NCBI GenBank assembly: GCA_001767455.1
Contig: MELC01000004.1
Coordinates: 19,706-83,705, forward strand
DNA from: Acidobacteria bacterium RIFCSPLOWO2_12_FULL_66_21
Lineage (GTDB): Bacteria > Acidobacteriota > Vicinamibacteria > Vicinamibacterales > 2-12-FULL-66-21
Length of the DNA stretch: 64,000 bases
Direction of reading: 5' to 3'
Positions 8,015-16,012 of the stretch are shown here, in pieces. Position numbers and translations under genes: made by a program. The notes under the pieces were generated by a model, which searched no databases, was not told where the DNA came from, and was given only the letters and a program-made list of their open reading frames with translations. The stretch's first letter is position 1. Every line of letters begins with the position of its first letter.

Positions 8015-9130
8015 TCAGGTCAGCCGCCCATGAGCGACCCCGCGAAGCGTGCCGCGGCCGGTGTGCCGGCCGAACGCCATCACTTTCATCGTGCTGCCGA
8101 GCCCGCCGGGCATCATCAGCGTCCGCGCAGCAAGGCGCCGTTTGATCACGGGCAAATCATCCCCCTTCTCGATCCGCTCGGCAAGTCCCAACGCGATCAA
8201 GAAGTAGGTCTGATCCACGATGCCCATCGTCGTCAAACCCGCGGCCTCCGCGGCCTGCCGGATCGCCGTCAGGTTGACGTGCGACGTCAGATCGGCGCTG
8301 CCGGGATCCTGCAGCCAGCCGGCGGCTCCGGCGGTATGCGCGCGATAGGCCGCGAGCGTGCCCGAATAGTGGGTTGGCGAGTACAACTGGGGCGCTTCGT
8401 GGCCGTAGTCGAACAGGAGGAGAAATCCCGCCGCCAGCGCCGAGGCCGCCGCGTCGATCCATCGGCATGCGGCGAGCCCGACTTCGGCGCGAGCCCCGCG
8501 CTCCAACGTCGCCCCGGCCGACGCCAGGTACTCGGCAATCCGAGGATCCGACGGCGGTCCTTCCGTCTCGACCAGCCGCCCGTCGTGCTCCCCGATCAGG
8601 ATTTCGCGGAGCCCCGCTCCGGTCATCGTCACCAGATGGACCGGAAGGGCGTCGAGTAGCTCGTTCGCGAGAATCACCCCACGGACGGAGGACGGGAGGT
8701 CCGGCACGCTGCCGACGATACGCGCGCGATGATCGCGCAGCGTCTCGTGCTGTGCCGCGCGCGCCGCGGCGCTCGCTTCGACGAGCGTCAGACGCAGGCG
8801 CGCGTAGGCGCCCCTGTGCGCCGCAGCCAGGGCGTCGAGAATGTCGCGCGCGAGCCGGCCGTTGCCCGCACCCGCTTCGACGAGATCGAAGGTCGTCGCG
8901 CCCCGCTCGCGCAGCCTCTCCCACATCTCGGCGATCTGCTCGGCCACCAGCTCGCCGAAAAGCGGGCCGACATCGACGCTTGTGTAGAAGTCACCCGCGC
9001 GTCCCGAGCGCTGCGCCGCTGTCGCGTAGTACCCCAGGCCCGGATGATAGAGCGCGATCTCCATGAACTCGGCGACGGTAATCGGGCCGCGCTCGCGGAT
9101 ACGTTGGATGAGGATGTCTTGTACAGACAT
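8015..9130 (-). CDS. SAM-dependent methyltransferase, MidA/NDUFAF7 family (DUF185)
   Basis: 371 aa. The N-terminal ITVAEFMEIALYHPGLGYY followed by AGDFYTSVDVGPLFGELVAEQ is characteristic of the MidA/NDUFAF7 family. The SAM-binding glycine motif is LVEAGAGNGRLARDIL. Eukaryotic members dimethylate an arginine of a complex I subunit; bacterial substrates are largely unknown. I prefer the ATG at 9130 (MSVQDILIQ) over one eight codons upstream because family proteins begin close to this helix. It overlaps nothing upstream but is nearly contiguous with the membrane protein gene downstream. Confidence 0.87.
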   Translation of the reverse strand: MSVQDILIQRIRERGPITVAEFMEIALYHPGLGYYATAAQRSGRAGDFYTSVDVGPLFGELVAEQIAEMWERLRERGATTFDLVEAGAGNGRLARDILDALAAAHRGAYARLRLTLVEASAAARAAQHETLRDHRARIVGSVPDLPSSVRGVILANELLDALPVHLVTMTGAGLREILIGEHDGRLVETEGPPSDPRIAEYLASAGATLERGARAEVGLAACRWIDAAASALAAGFLLLFDYGHEAPQLYSPTHYSGTLAAYRAHTAGAAGWLQDPGSADLTSHVNLTAIRQAAEAAGLTTMGIVDQTYFLIALGLAERIEKGDDLPVIKRRLAARTLMMPGGLGSTMKVMAFGRHTGRGTLRGVAHGRLT

Positions 9131-9181
9131 GAGGGCGTGACCCCAGTATTTCATGGCGGGGATACGCCCTTATGCCAGTAT

Positions 9182-9290
9182 TTGGTGAGTTGGTGAGTTG
9201 GTGAGTTGGTGAGTTGGTGAGTTGGTGAGTTGGTGATGTCGTGAATTCACGACATCACCAATTCCACCAACTCGCCAGTTTCCACGCGAG
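9182..9290. repeat. GTTGGTGA tandem repeat with a 30-bp perfect palindrome
   Basis: Six to seven tandem 8-bp GTTGGTGA units at 9182-9236 run into a perfect 30-bp palindrome at 9231-9260, centred on GTGAATTCAC. After it come CACCAA/CACCAACTCGC modules in opposite sense, forming a long hairpin. It lies just after the htrA stop (same strand) and before the MidA-like gene, in the place of a terminator. Related units occur at 46517-46640. Confidence 0.9.
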
Positions 9291-9312
9291 CCGCGAGCGG
9301 CGAGCTGCGGCT

Positions 9313-10869
9313 TTACTTCTTCGTCATCGTGACGAACACCTGCTGTCCAGCGCGCCACACGAGGAGGAACACGGGCGTTCCCTGCGACGTGTTCTGCAGC
9401 GCGCGCGTGATCTGGCTGATGTTGGTGACCGCCTGCCCGTTCACCTTGAGGATGATGTCGTTCGGCTGCACCCCGCCGAGCGCCGCGGCGCTGCCGCGCT
9501 CGACATCGACGACGATGCCGCCGCCCTGGCCGCGCGGCAGCTCGGCCTGCTGCGCGATGTCGGGCGTGACCGGTTCGAGCGTCAGGCCGAACCCGGTCTC
9601 GGTCGGCGTCGACGGCTCGCCGCCGCCGCGCCGCGCCGTGCGTCCCTGTTCCGCCTCGAGATCGAGCTCGTCGACCGTGATGTTGACCGTCCTGCGCTGC
9701 TTGTCGCGATAGATGGTCATCGGAACCGTCATCCCCGGCTTGGTGTTCACGACCATGTTGACGAGCGAGTCGCTGTCGGTCACCGGCCGGCCGCCGTACT
9801 CGACCACCACGTCGCCCGGATCGAGACCCGCCCTGGCGGCCGGACCGCCCGGCGTGACGATGACCAGCACCGCGCCGTTCGTGTTCGGCAGGCCGAAGGC
9901 CGACGCTTCCTGTTTGGTGATGGCGTCGCGACGGACCTGGACGCCCATCACGCCGCGCGTGACCTTGCCGGTCCGGAGCTGCGGCAGCAGGTCCCGAATC
10001 GTGTTGATCGGGGTCGCGAAGCCGATGCCGATGTTCGCGACGCGCTGCGCGTCGGTGTAGATCGCCGTGCTGACGCCGACGACTTCGCCGCGGATGTTCA
10101 GGAGCGGCCCGCCCGAGTTTCCCGGGTTGATGGCTGCGTCGGTCTGCAGCATGTCCTGCTCGCGTCCCGCGACGCCGCCGAACGGCCGGCCGAGCGCCGA
10201 GACGACGCCGACCGTCACGGTGTGCCCGAGATTGAACGGGTTCCCGATGGCCATCACCCAGTCGCCCTGCTGTATCTGCGAGGAATCCCCGAACTTCGCC
10301 TCCTGCAGCGGCTCGGCGGGCATCTCCGTGAACTGAATCAGCGCGACATCGGTCAGCGTGTCGCGCCCGATCACCTTGGCCGAGTACTCCACCCCCCTGG
10401 CCGCGTTCGCCAGCGAGATCTTGATCGTCTCGGCACCCTCGACCACGTGGTTGTTCGTCAGGATGAACCCCGCCCTGTCGATGATGAAACCGGTGCCGGC
10501 CCCCGCGGTGAACTGCTCCGGCGGCGGCTCCTGGCGGCCGCGGCCGCGCGGCCGCCGCCCGGGAGCCTGCTGGCCGAAGAACCGCTGGAGCAGATCGTCG
10601 CCCCCGAAGAAGTCGCTCAGGTCCTGCGTGCGCTGCCGCGATTCCGTCCGGATGTTCACGACGGTCGGGATCTGTGCCTTCGCGATGCTCCGGAACGTCG
10701 TGGCGTCGATCGGCCCGCCGAGCGGCGCGCTGTTCGTGGCGGGCACGCTGAGGTTCTGCGCGGTGGAGGACGGCGCCAGATCGAGCCGCGAGGCGATCAC
10801 CATGCCGACCGCAATCGACGCGGTTGCGATCAGGACAGCGTAGAAAACCGTGGTCTTGCGCGTGGACAT
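9313..10869 (-). CDS. HtrA/DegP-type periplasmic serine protease
   Basis: 518 aa. N-terminal membrane anchor or signal (residues 8-27), then a trypsin-like domain with catalytic H141 (TNNHVV), D174 (LTDVAL) and S252 (NPGNSGGP), and two PDZ domains (about 300-390 and 430-510). Members degrade or chaperone misfolded envelope proteins. A polar, Arg/Gly-rich insert (about 102-117) sits in the loop before the catalytic core. A GAGGAG ribosome-binding site lies close before the ATG, and the M24 peptidase gene ends 24 bp upstream, so both are probably one transcript. The 3' end is followed by a palindromic repeat. Confidence 0.93.
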   Translation of the reverse strand: MSTRKTTVFYAVLIATASIAVGMVIASRLDLAPSSTAQNLSVPATNSAPLGGPIDATTFRSIAKAQIPTVVNIRTESRQRTQDLSDFFGGDDLLQRFFGQQAPGRRPRGRGRQEPPPEQFTAGAGTGFIIDRAGFILTNNHVVEGAETIKISLANAARGVEYSAKVIGRDTLTDVALIQFTEMPAEPLQEAKFGDSSQIQQGDWVMAIGNPFNLGHTVTVGVVSALGRPFGGVAGREQDMLQTDAAINPGNSGGPLLNIRGEVVGVSTAIYTDAQRVANIGIGFATPINTIRDLLPQLRTGKVTRGVMGVQVRRDAITKQEASAFGLPNTNGAVLVIVTPGGPAARAGLDPGDVVVEYGGRPVTDSDSLVNMVVNTKPGMTVPMTIYRDKQRRTVNITVDELDLEAEQGRTARRGGGEPSTPTETGFGLTLEPVTPDIAQQAELPRGQGGGIVVDVERGSAAALGGVQPNDIILKVNGQAVTNISQITRALQNTSQGTPVFLLVWRAGQQVFVTMTKK

Positions 10870-10893
10870 CTCTCTTGTCTCCTCAGGAAGTGG

Positions 10894-12075
10894 CTATCCG
10901 AGCATAACGAGTTCTGTCTGCAGTGGCCCGGTGACTTCCGCCTCGCGCGGGCCGATGAACATGTTGATTTCCGTGCGGACGCCGAACTCGGGCGTGTACA
11001 CGCCCGGCTCGATCGTGAAACCGGTGCCGGGGATCAGGCGGCGCTCGTCGTGCGTTTCGTAGTCGTCCATGTGGACGCCGTTGCCGTGTACTTCTTCGCC
11101 CAGGCTGTGGCCGGTGCGGTGGATGAACTGCGCGCCGAATCCGGCGCGCTCGATCACGTCGCGGGCCGCACGGTCGACCTGGTAGCCGCGCAGGTCGCGG
11201 CCCTCGCGGACCGCCGTGCGCACCAGCTCGACGGCAGCGTCGCGGCCGTCACGGGCGGCGGCAAACGCCCTGGCGTACTTCTCGGGCACGGTCGCGCCCG
11301 TGAACCCCACCCAGGTGATGTCAGCAAAGACCGCGCCGGGCGTCGTGAGTTTTCCCCAGAGGTCGAGCAGAAGAATCTCGTTCGGCCCAATGGCCCGGTG
11401 CCGGCCTTCAGTCGGCTGGTAATGAGGGTCCCCGGCGTTCTCCTGCGCCGAGACGCAGGGGGACGAGTCGGTCACCAGCCCCGCTTCTTTGAACCAGGCG
11501 TCCATCGCCTGCTGCACGTCGTACTCGGTGATCGCCGCCCGGGCGGCCATACGCTCTCGCACGAGATCAAACGCGCGATCCTTGATTCCATAGAGCGCCC
11601 GAGACGCAGTCCGATGGGTCGCCAGCGCCGCGTCGTCCCAGACCGCCTCGAATCGCTGAACGAGATCGCCGGACGACACCACCTCGACGCCGAGCTCCCG
11701 TACGGCTTCCACGGTGCCCGCGTCCACTCTCGAGACGTATGGAATCGCGTTGCGCGGGGAGTACTCCATCGCCACCCGCCTCATGCCCTGGAGCAGGTCG
11801 CGCAGGCCCGATGCCAGCAGTTCCCGCCCCGCGTATATCGTCTTGCCGCCGGGCACGCCGTCGAGGTTATGACGCTCGATCGCGTGGACCAGCCCCCGGG
11901 GCTCGCCATCGGCGGGGATGAGGTAGTACCAGCGCCGCGTCGTCATCTTCGTCGTCGAGGCCAGGCCGACCAGCTGCGTGGCGATCGGGTTGGAGCCATG
12001 AAAATCGTACAGGAGCCACCCGTCGAGGCCGTCCTGCTTCAATGCCTGTTGAACTGCGGGGATTGAGAGAGACAT
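10894..12075 (-). CDS. M24 family metallopeptidase (Xaa-Pro peptidase-like)
   Basis: 393 aa, creatinase N-domain followed by the pita-bread catalytic domain. Metal ligands are visible at D238 (LLLDLW), D252 (FADITW), H323 (HRTGHSLG), E356 (FTIEPGVY) and E369 (VRTEINMF), so the dinuclear site is complete. There is no signal peptide, so it is probably cytoplasmic, trimming proline-containing peptides. It precedes htrA by 24 bp. The minus strand shows TATACT about 5 nt before the start, which would give a very short leader. Confidence 0.9.
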   Translation of the reverse strand: MSLSIPAVQQALKQDGLDGWLLYDFHGSNPIATQLVGLASTTKMTTRRWYYLIPADGEPRGLVHAIERHNLDGVPGGKTIYAGRELLASGLRDLLQGMRRVAMEYSPRNAIPYVSRVDAGTVEAVRELGVEVVSSGDLVQRFEAVWDDAALATHRTASRALYGIKDRAFDLVRERMAARAAITEYDVQQAMDAWFKEAGLVTDSSPCVSAQENAGDPHYQPTEGRHRAIGPNEILLLDLWGKLTTPGAVFADITWVGFTGATVPEKYARAFAAARDGRDAAVELVRTAVREGRDLRGYQVDRAARDVIERAGFGAQFIHRTGHSLGEEVHGNGVHMDDYETHDERRLIPGTGFTIEPGVYTPEFGVRTEINMFIGPREAEVTGPLQTELVMLG

Positions 12076-12165
12076 CCTTCAAGTATACAGCCGGGATTCG
12101 CGCCGGGCCTCCTGTCGATTGGACGACGCCGCGGTCTCGGCAGTTGTTAAAGTTGTAAAAGGGGC

Positions 12166-12588
12166 GTGGCCTACAGCTTCTTCGATCACACCGGCGACAT
12201 CGGGGTGAGGCTCGAGGGCTCCACGCTCGAGCGCCTGTTCGCCGACGCGGCGCTGGCCTTCACCGACACCATCACCGACGTCTCCACGGTCGCGGCGATC
12301 TCGCCACACTGCGTCGAAATTGCCTCGCCGACGCTCGATGCGCTCATGATCGACTGGCTGGATGAGCTGGTGTACCGGTTCGAGGTACGAAACCTGCTAG
12401 TCGCTGAAGCCGATGTGCACGTGCGCGAAGCCGCGTCGGGGTGGTCCCTTGAAGGCGTGCTTCGCGGCGACACGTTCGAGGCGCTGCGGCACCCCATCAA
12501 GGTGCTCGTCAAAGGCGTCACCTACCACCAGCTCGATATCCGCCGCACGCCGAAAGGGTGGGAAACAACAGTCATCTTTGATATCTAA
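12166..12588 (+). CDS. Archease
   Basis: 140 aa, full-length archease fold: FFDHTGDIGVRLEG at the start, DWLDELVYRFEV in the middle and VLVKGVTYHQLDI near the end, with the conserved Asp/Glu residues of the metal site. Archease activates RtcB by promoting multiple-turnover guanylylation; the rtcB gene follows after 49 bp, matching the known gene pairing. The start codon is GTG. The stop codon TAA runs directly into a GAGCCAC repeat. Confidence 0.92.
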   Translation: MAYSFFDHTGDIGVRLEGSTLERLFADAALAFTDTITDVSTVAAISPHCVEIASPTLDALMIDWLDELVYRFEVRNLLVAEADVHVREAASGWSLEGVLRGDTFEALRHPIKVLVKGVTYHQLDIRRTPKGWETTVIFDI

Positions 12589-12621
12589 GCCACGAGCCAC
12601 GAGCCACGAGCCACGAGCAAC
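12588..12621. repeat. GAGCCAC tandem repeat between archease and rtcB
   Basis: Four to five head-to-tail GAGCCAC units begin at the archease stop codon and end about 17 bp before the rtcB ATG. Only one arm is present, so no hairpin forms locally. Same unit as the right arm inside rimO. Confidence 0.85.
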
Positions 12622-12637
12622 GATTCCGACAAGAATC

Positions 12638-14074
12638 ATGGACATCGAACAGATAGATGCGAACCGCTGGCGCCTGCCGAAATCCGGCGGCATGCGCGTT
12701 GACGGGATCGTCTACGCCGACGAGACGATGATCCGCGAGCTCGGCGACGACCAGAGCCTCCAGCAGGTCCGCAACGTGGCGCACCTGCCCGGCATCGTCG
12801 GCGCGTCGCTCGCGATGCCTGACATCCACTGGGGCTACGGTTTTCCGATCGGCGGCGTGGCGGCCACGAGCGCGGAGGGCGGCGTCATTTCCCCCGGCGG
12901 CGTCGGGTACGACATCAACTGCGGGGTGCGTCTGCTCAGGTCCGGTCTCGACCGCGACGACGTCGGGCCGCGCGTGCGCGAGATCGTGGCGCAGATGTAC
13001 CGCCACGTGCCGACCGGAGTCGGTGCGCACCGCAGCGACCTGCGCCTGACGTCGCGCGACCTGAAGCGGGTGATGGAGCGCGGCGCCTCATGGGCCGTGG
13101 CGCAGGGATTCGGCACGCGCGACGACCTCGAGCGGGTGGAGGAGCAGGGGTGCATTCAGGGCGCCGATCCGGATCTGGTGTCGGACCGCGCGGGAGAGCG
13201 AGGGCAGTCGCAGCTCGGTACGCTCGGCTCGGGCAACCACTTCGCCGAACTGCAATACGTCGCCGAGGTGTACGATCCCCGCATCGCGGCCGCGTTCGGG
13301 CTGCGGGCCGGACAGATCACGGTGATGATTCACAGCGGGTCGCGCGGCCTCGGACACCAGGTCTGCCAGGATCACCTGCGCGTCATGGTCGGGGCGGGGC
13401 GGAAATACGGCATCGAGCTGCCCGATCGGCAGCTGGCGTGCGCCCCGCTGGACTCGCCGGAAGCACGCGCGTACGTGTCGGCGATGGCGGCGGCCGCCAA
13501 CTTCGCCTTCGCGAACCGTCAGGTGATGGCGCACTGGGTGCGCGAGAGCGTCGCGAGCGCGCTCGGCATCGCACCCGATCGGACCGGCATCGAGACGCTG
13601 TACGACGTCTGTCACAACATCGCCAAGTTCGAGACGTTCACCATCGACGGGGCCGAGCGACGCGTCTGCGTGCATCGAAAGGGAGCGACGCGTGCCTACC
13701 CGCCGAACCATCCGCAGACGCCCGACGCGTACAAGCCGGTGGGACAGCCCGTGTTGATTCCGGGAGACATGGGCCGGTATTCATACGTGCTGGCCGGAAC
13801 CGAGCGGGCGTTTGCCGAGACATTCGGTTCCGCCTGCCACGGCGCAGGGAGAAAGATGAGCCGCGGAGAAGCCAGGCGCGCCGCCCGCGGCCGCCAGGTG
13901 TTCGAGGAGATGGCGGCGCGCGGCGTCCACGTGCTGGCCGCCGGGATGGCCACGGTCGCCGAAGAGATGCCGGAAGCCTATAAGGATGTGTCCGACGTCG
14001 TTCGCGTCGTCCATGATGCTGGGCTCGCGACGCGTGTCGCTCAACTCAGGCCGCTTGGCGTCATCAAAGGGTGA
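12638..14074 (+). CDS. rtcB: RNA-splicing ligase RtcB
   Basis: 478 aa, the usual length. It joins 2',3'-cyclic phosphate or 3'-phosphate RNA ends to 5'-OH ends using GTP and Mn2+. Metal-site residues are in GGVGYDINCGVRLL (D92, C95), LGSGNHFAEL and HSGSRGLGHQV; the guanylated histidine is H401 in CHGAGRKMSR. I chose the ATG at 12638 (MDIEQIDANRWRL); the longer frame upstream reads through archease. It is placed with archease and a PrcB/DUF4870 fusion in one transcription direction, the last starting 1 bp after this stop. Confidence 0.96.
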   Translation: MDIEQIDANRWRLPKSGGMRVDGIVYADETMIRELGDDQSLQQVRNVAHLPGIVGASLAMPDIHWGYGFPIGGVAATSAEGGVISPGGVGYDINCGVRLLRSGLDRDDVGPRVREIVAQMYRHVPTGVGAHRSDLRLTSRDLKRVMERGASWAVAQGFGTRDDLERVEEQGCIQGADPDLVSDRAGERGQSQLGTLGSGNHFAELQYVAEVYDPRIAAAFGLRAGQITVMIHSGSRGLGHQVCQDHLRVMVGAGRKYGIELPDRQLACAPLDSPEARAYVSAMAAAANFAFANRQVMAHWVRESVASALGIAPDRTGIETLYDVCHNIAKFETFTIDGAERRVCVHRKGATRAYPPNHPQTPDAYKPVGQPVLIPGDMGRYSYVLAGTERAFAETFGSACHGAGRKMSRGEARRAARGRQVFEEMAARGVHVLAAGMATVAEEMPEAYKDVSDVVRVVHDAGLATRVAQLRPLGVIKG

Positions 14075-14075
14075 T

Positions 14076-14849
14076 ATGACGTCCATGCTCCACACGATCG
14101 CTCGCGGCGAGAGCAGCCTCATTCTCCAGCCCACGCGGCTCATCGTCAGGAGCGCGCCGGAGTGGCGCGCGTTGTGGGCCGCGCACGCCGGCCCCGCGGC
14201 CGCCGAGCCGCCCGTCGATTTTGCGACGACGACGGTCGCCGCGGTCTTTGCGGGCGAGCGTCCGACGCCAGGTCACGAGATAGAGATCCTGGGCCAGCGG
14301 CGCGAGGGCGCTTTGCTCGCGCTCGCCGTCGCCGAGCGACACCCCGCGCCAGACGCGCTCGCCGCGCAGATGATCGTCACGCCGTTCCACATCGTGGCGC
14401 TGCCGCGGTACGACGGAGAGGTGCGATTCGTCGACGGAGGTTCCCCCGGCGCCGTCGTCGCGACACCGTCGAGGACGCCGGCCGACGACGTCACGGAGCC
14501 CTCGACGACGGGGCTCGACCCGACCTTCGCCGCGGCGCTCGCGTACCTCGCGGGTCCGTTTTCCGGTGTGTTGATTCTGCTGGCTGAAAAGACGAACCGC
14601 TACGTGCTGTTCCACGCGTGGCAGGCGATCATCGGATTGGGCGGTCTGGCCGGACTCGCGGTTCTACTGCTGTTCTTCGCGTTCCTGACGCTGTTCCTCT
14701 CGCCGCTCGCCTTCGCGATCCTCTACCGGCTCGCTGCCGCCGCCGGCCTCGCGTGGATCGTCGCGTGGATGATCTGTCTCTACAAGGCGTTCAAAGGGGA
14801 AGCGTGGAAGCTCCCCGTGGCCGGGGAGAGGGCGGAGAAGCGACTGTAG
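14076..14849 (+). CDS. PrcB C-terminal-like domain fused to a DUF4870/Tic20-like membrane domain
   Basis: 257 aa. The N-terminal half (about 25-125) resembles the PrcB C-terminal domain: EWRALWAAHAG, VDFATTTVAAVFAGERPTPGHEIEI, FHIVALPRYDGEVRFVDGG. A linker (130-155) leads to a hydrophobic C-terminal half with the DUF4870 pattern: LAYLAGPFSGVLILLAEK, RYVLFHAWQAIIG and two to three membrane helices. Each half is familiar; the combination is not one I know. It begins 1 bp after the rtcB stop, so translational coupling to RNA repair is likely. Function unknown; it could be a membrane-attached protease-interaction module. Domain calls are by pattern only. Confidence 0.75.
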   Translation: MTSMLHTIARGESSLILQPTRLIVRSAPEWRALWAAHAGPAAAEPPVDFATTTVAAVFAGERPTPGHEIEILGQRREGALLALAVAERHPAPDALAAQMIVTPFHIVALPRYDGEVRFVDGGSPGAVVATPSRTPADDVTEPSTTGLDPTFAAALAYLAGPFSGVLILLAEKTNRYVLFHAWQAIIGLGGLAGLAVLLLFFAFLTLFLSPLAFAILYRLAAAAGLAWIVAWMICLYKAFKGEAWKLPVAGERAEKRL

Positions 14850-14854
14850 CAGAC

Positions 14855-14940
14855 AGCTGGCAGCGGGCGGCCGGCAGTGGATCAAGCTGTCAAGCTGTTA
14901 GCGGGACATCGTGATCCACTGCCTGCTGCGTGCTGCATGC
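14855..14940. repeat. Inverted repeat in a convergent spacer
   Basis: Perfect 12-bp arms GGCAGTGGATCA (14873-14884) and TGATCCACTGCC (14912-14923), flanked by GGCAGC/CTGCTGC modules. It lies between the 3' ends of the convergent rtcB operon and the 14944-15444 gene, so it may act as a bidirectional terminator. Confidence 0.65.
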
Positions 14941-14943
14941 TAC

Positions 14944-15444
14944 TCAATCGAACTTCTTGACCTTCTTGGGATCGATGCTGCCGTTGGCGTGCGAGAACAT
15001 CCAGTTGCTCGTCCACGCTTCGGCCTTGTACGGCGAGCGCATCGTGATTTCAATGATGTCGCCCGGGTTGAACGGCTTCCGGTACGGCTGGGAGTCGCCG
15101 GTGACGACCTGATTCTTCTTGTCGTACCAGTACTCGTCAATCTTCAGCAGCGCGATCGATCCCGAAGAGACGTTCTTGATCTTGAAGACGGTGACGATGT
15201 CGTCGCCGACCCGTTTTGACTGTCCCTGAACGAACTGGATTGACGCGGTTCCCTTGATCGGTCTAGTAAACTTGGCCGGGGCCGCCGGCGCCTGCGTCGT
15301 CGGCGCCGCCTTGGCGACGGGCACCTGAGCGGTCTTGGCCGGGGCGGCCGGCTTGGATGACTTGGGTTTGGTTTGCGCGAACGCGGGACCTGCGGCCAGT
15401 GAGCACACGAACGCAGCCGCGACGGCGAGTGCGAAGCGTTTCAT
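14944..15444 (-). CDS. Secreted hypothetical protein, FxLYD-like fold possible
   Basis: 166 aa. A signal peptide (residues 1-23, cleavage after AFA) and a Lys/Pro/Ala-rich linker (24-58) precede a compact domain: GTASIQFVQGQSKRVGDDIV, FKIKNVSSGSIALLKIDEYW and FNPGDIIEITM. The N-x-S-x-x-x-I-x-x-L-K layout with GD before a final strand resembles FxLYD or similar small beta-sandwich domains. No catalytic motif. A TATAATCC box is found about 40 bp upstream. Function unknown. Confidence 0.75.
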   Translation of the reverse strand: MKRFALAVAAAFVCSLAAGPAFAQTKPKSSKPAAPAKTAQVPVAKAAPTTQAPAAPAKFTRPIKGTASIQFVQGQSKRVGDDIVTVFKIKNVSSGSIALLKIDEYWYDKKNQVVTGDSQPYRKPFNPGDIIEITMRSPYKAEAWTSNWMFSHANGSIDPKKVKKFD

Positions 15445-15481
15445 AGAGACCCTCCGGGGGACACAAGAGCGTGTACCTTGG

Positions 15482-15487
15482 ATTATA
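15482..15487 (-). promoter_or_regulatory. Putative -10 box for the 15444 gene
   Basis: TATAATCC on the minus strand, 38 bp before the ATG at 15444, in the short gap next to the stop of the 15493-15951 gene. No convincing -35 hexamer. Confidence 0.4.
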
Positions 15488-15492
15488 GGACT

Positions 15493-15951
15493 CTACATCT
15501 CCCCGTTCCAGTCCTCCGGCTCCGGGCTGGACGAGCGGAAGATCTCAAGGTGCCACTTCCCGCCCCCCCAGGGCTCGATCACCTCGGACATGAGGACGTC
15601 GACCAGAATCTCGGCGAAGGAGCGTCCTTCGGGGTCCCCCTCGAGGTGATAGGCGGCTTCGTCCCACGCAAAGCTCGGATACAGCACCATCGACAGGAAC
15701 AAGTCGTAGCCGTCGTCGACGACGATGAGCTGGCCGCAGGGGCGTTTCAGGGTGGAGTGATAGATGAGGTATTTCTCGGCGCTGTGGGCGCGGATGTAGC
15801 GCTTGACCGCGAATTCGCGCGCGACGATCTCCTCGACCGCGATCTTCTTGTCCCAGCAGTCGCGGCAGTAGCGCTCCTCGCCCCGGGGCTCGGAGACGTC
15901 TTTCGCGCCGCAGAGCGCGCAGCGTGCCTGCGCGACGGTTTTCCGGGACAT
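15493..15951 (-). CDS. Hypothetical protein with N-terminal zinc ribbon
   Basis: 152 aa. Four cysteines in two pairs (CALC near 12-15, CRDC near 29-32) suggest a zinc-ribbon head. The rest is a soluble mixed domain (LIVVDDGYDLFLSMVLYP, EGRSFAEILVDVLMSEV). No signal peptide. I do not recognise a family. It lies between glgP and the secreted gene at 14944, all on the minus strand. Confidence 0.7.
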   Translation of the reverse strand: MSRKTVAQARCALCGAKDVSEPRGEERYCRDCWDKKIAVEEIVAREFAVKRYIRAHSAEKYLIYHSTLKRPCGQLIVVDDGYDLFLSMVLYPSFAWDEAAYHLEGDPEGRSFAEILVDVLMSEVIEPWGGGKWHLEIFRSSSPEPEDWNGEM

Positions 15952-15971
15952 CCCCCTATTTTACGGCAGGA

Positions 15972-16012
15972 TCGGTGCCGGGTGCTGGGTGCCAGGTGCC
16001 CGCAGGTGCTAG
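15972..16012. repeat. GGTGCC/GGTGCT modular repeat at the glgP 3' end
   Basis: Tandem 7-8 bp modules (GGTGCCG, GGTGCTG, GGTGCCA, GGTGCCC, GGTGCTA) cover the end of glgP; the stop codon TAG of glgP falls within the last module. Similar modules occur at 45044-45215. Confidence 0.65.

Noticed and set aside
9182..9236. Coding for a short THQLTNSP-like repeat protein
   Set aside because: All frames of the 8-bp array read as low-complexity peptide; the array is better explained as a non-coding repeat.
9241..12066. 941-codon plus-strand reading frame opposite htrA and the M24 gene
   Set aside because: It is antisense to two genes with complete catalytic motifs, is Arg/Asp/His-rich, and shows no domain; a GC-driven shadow.
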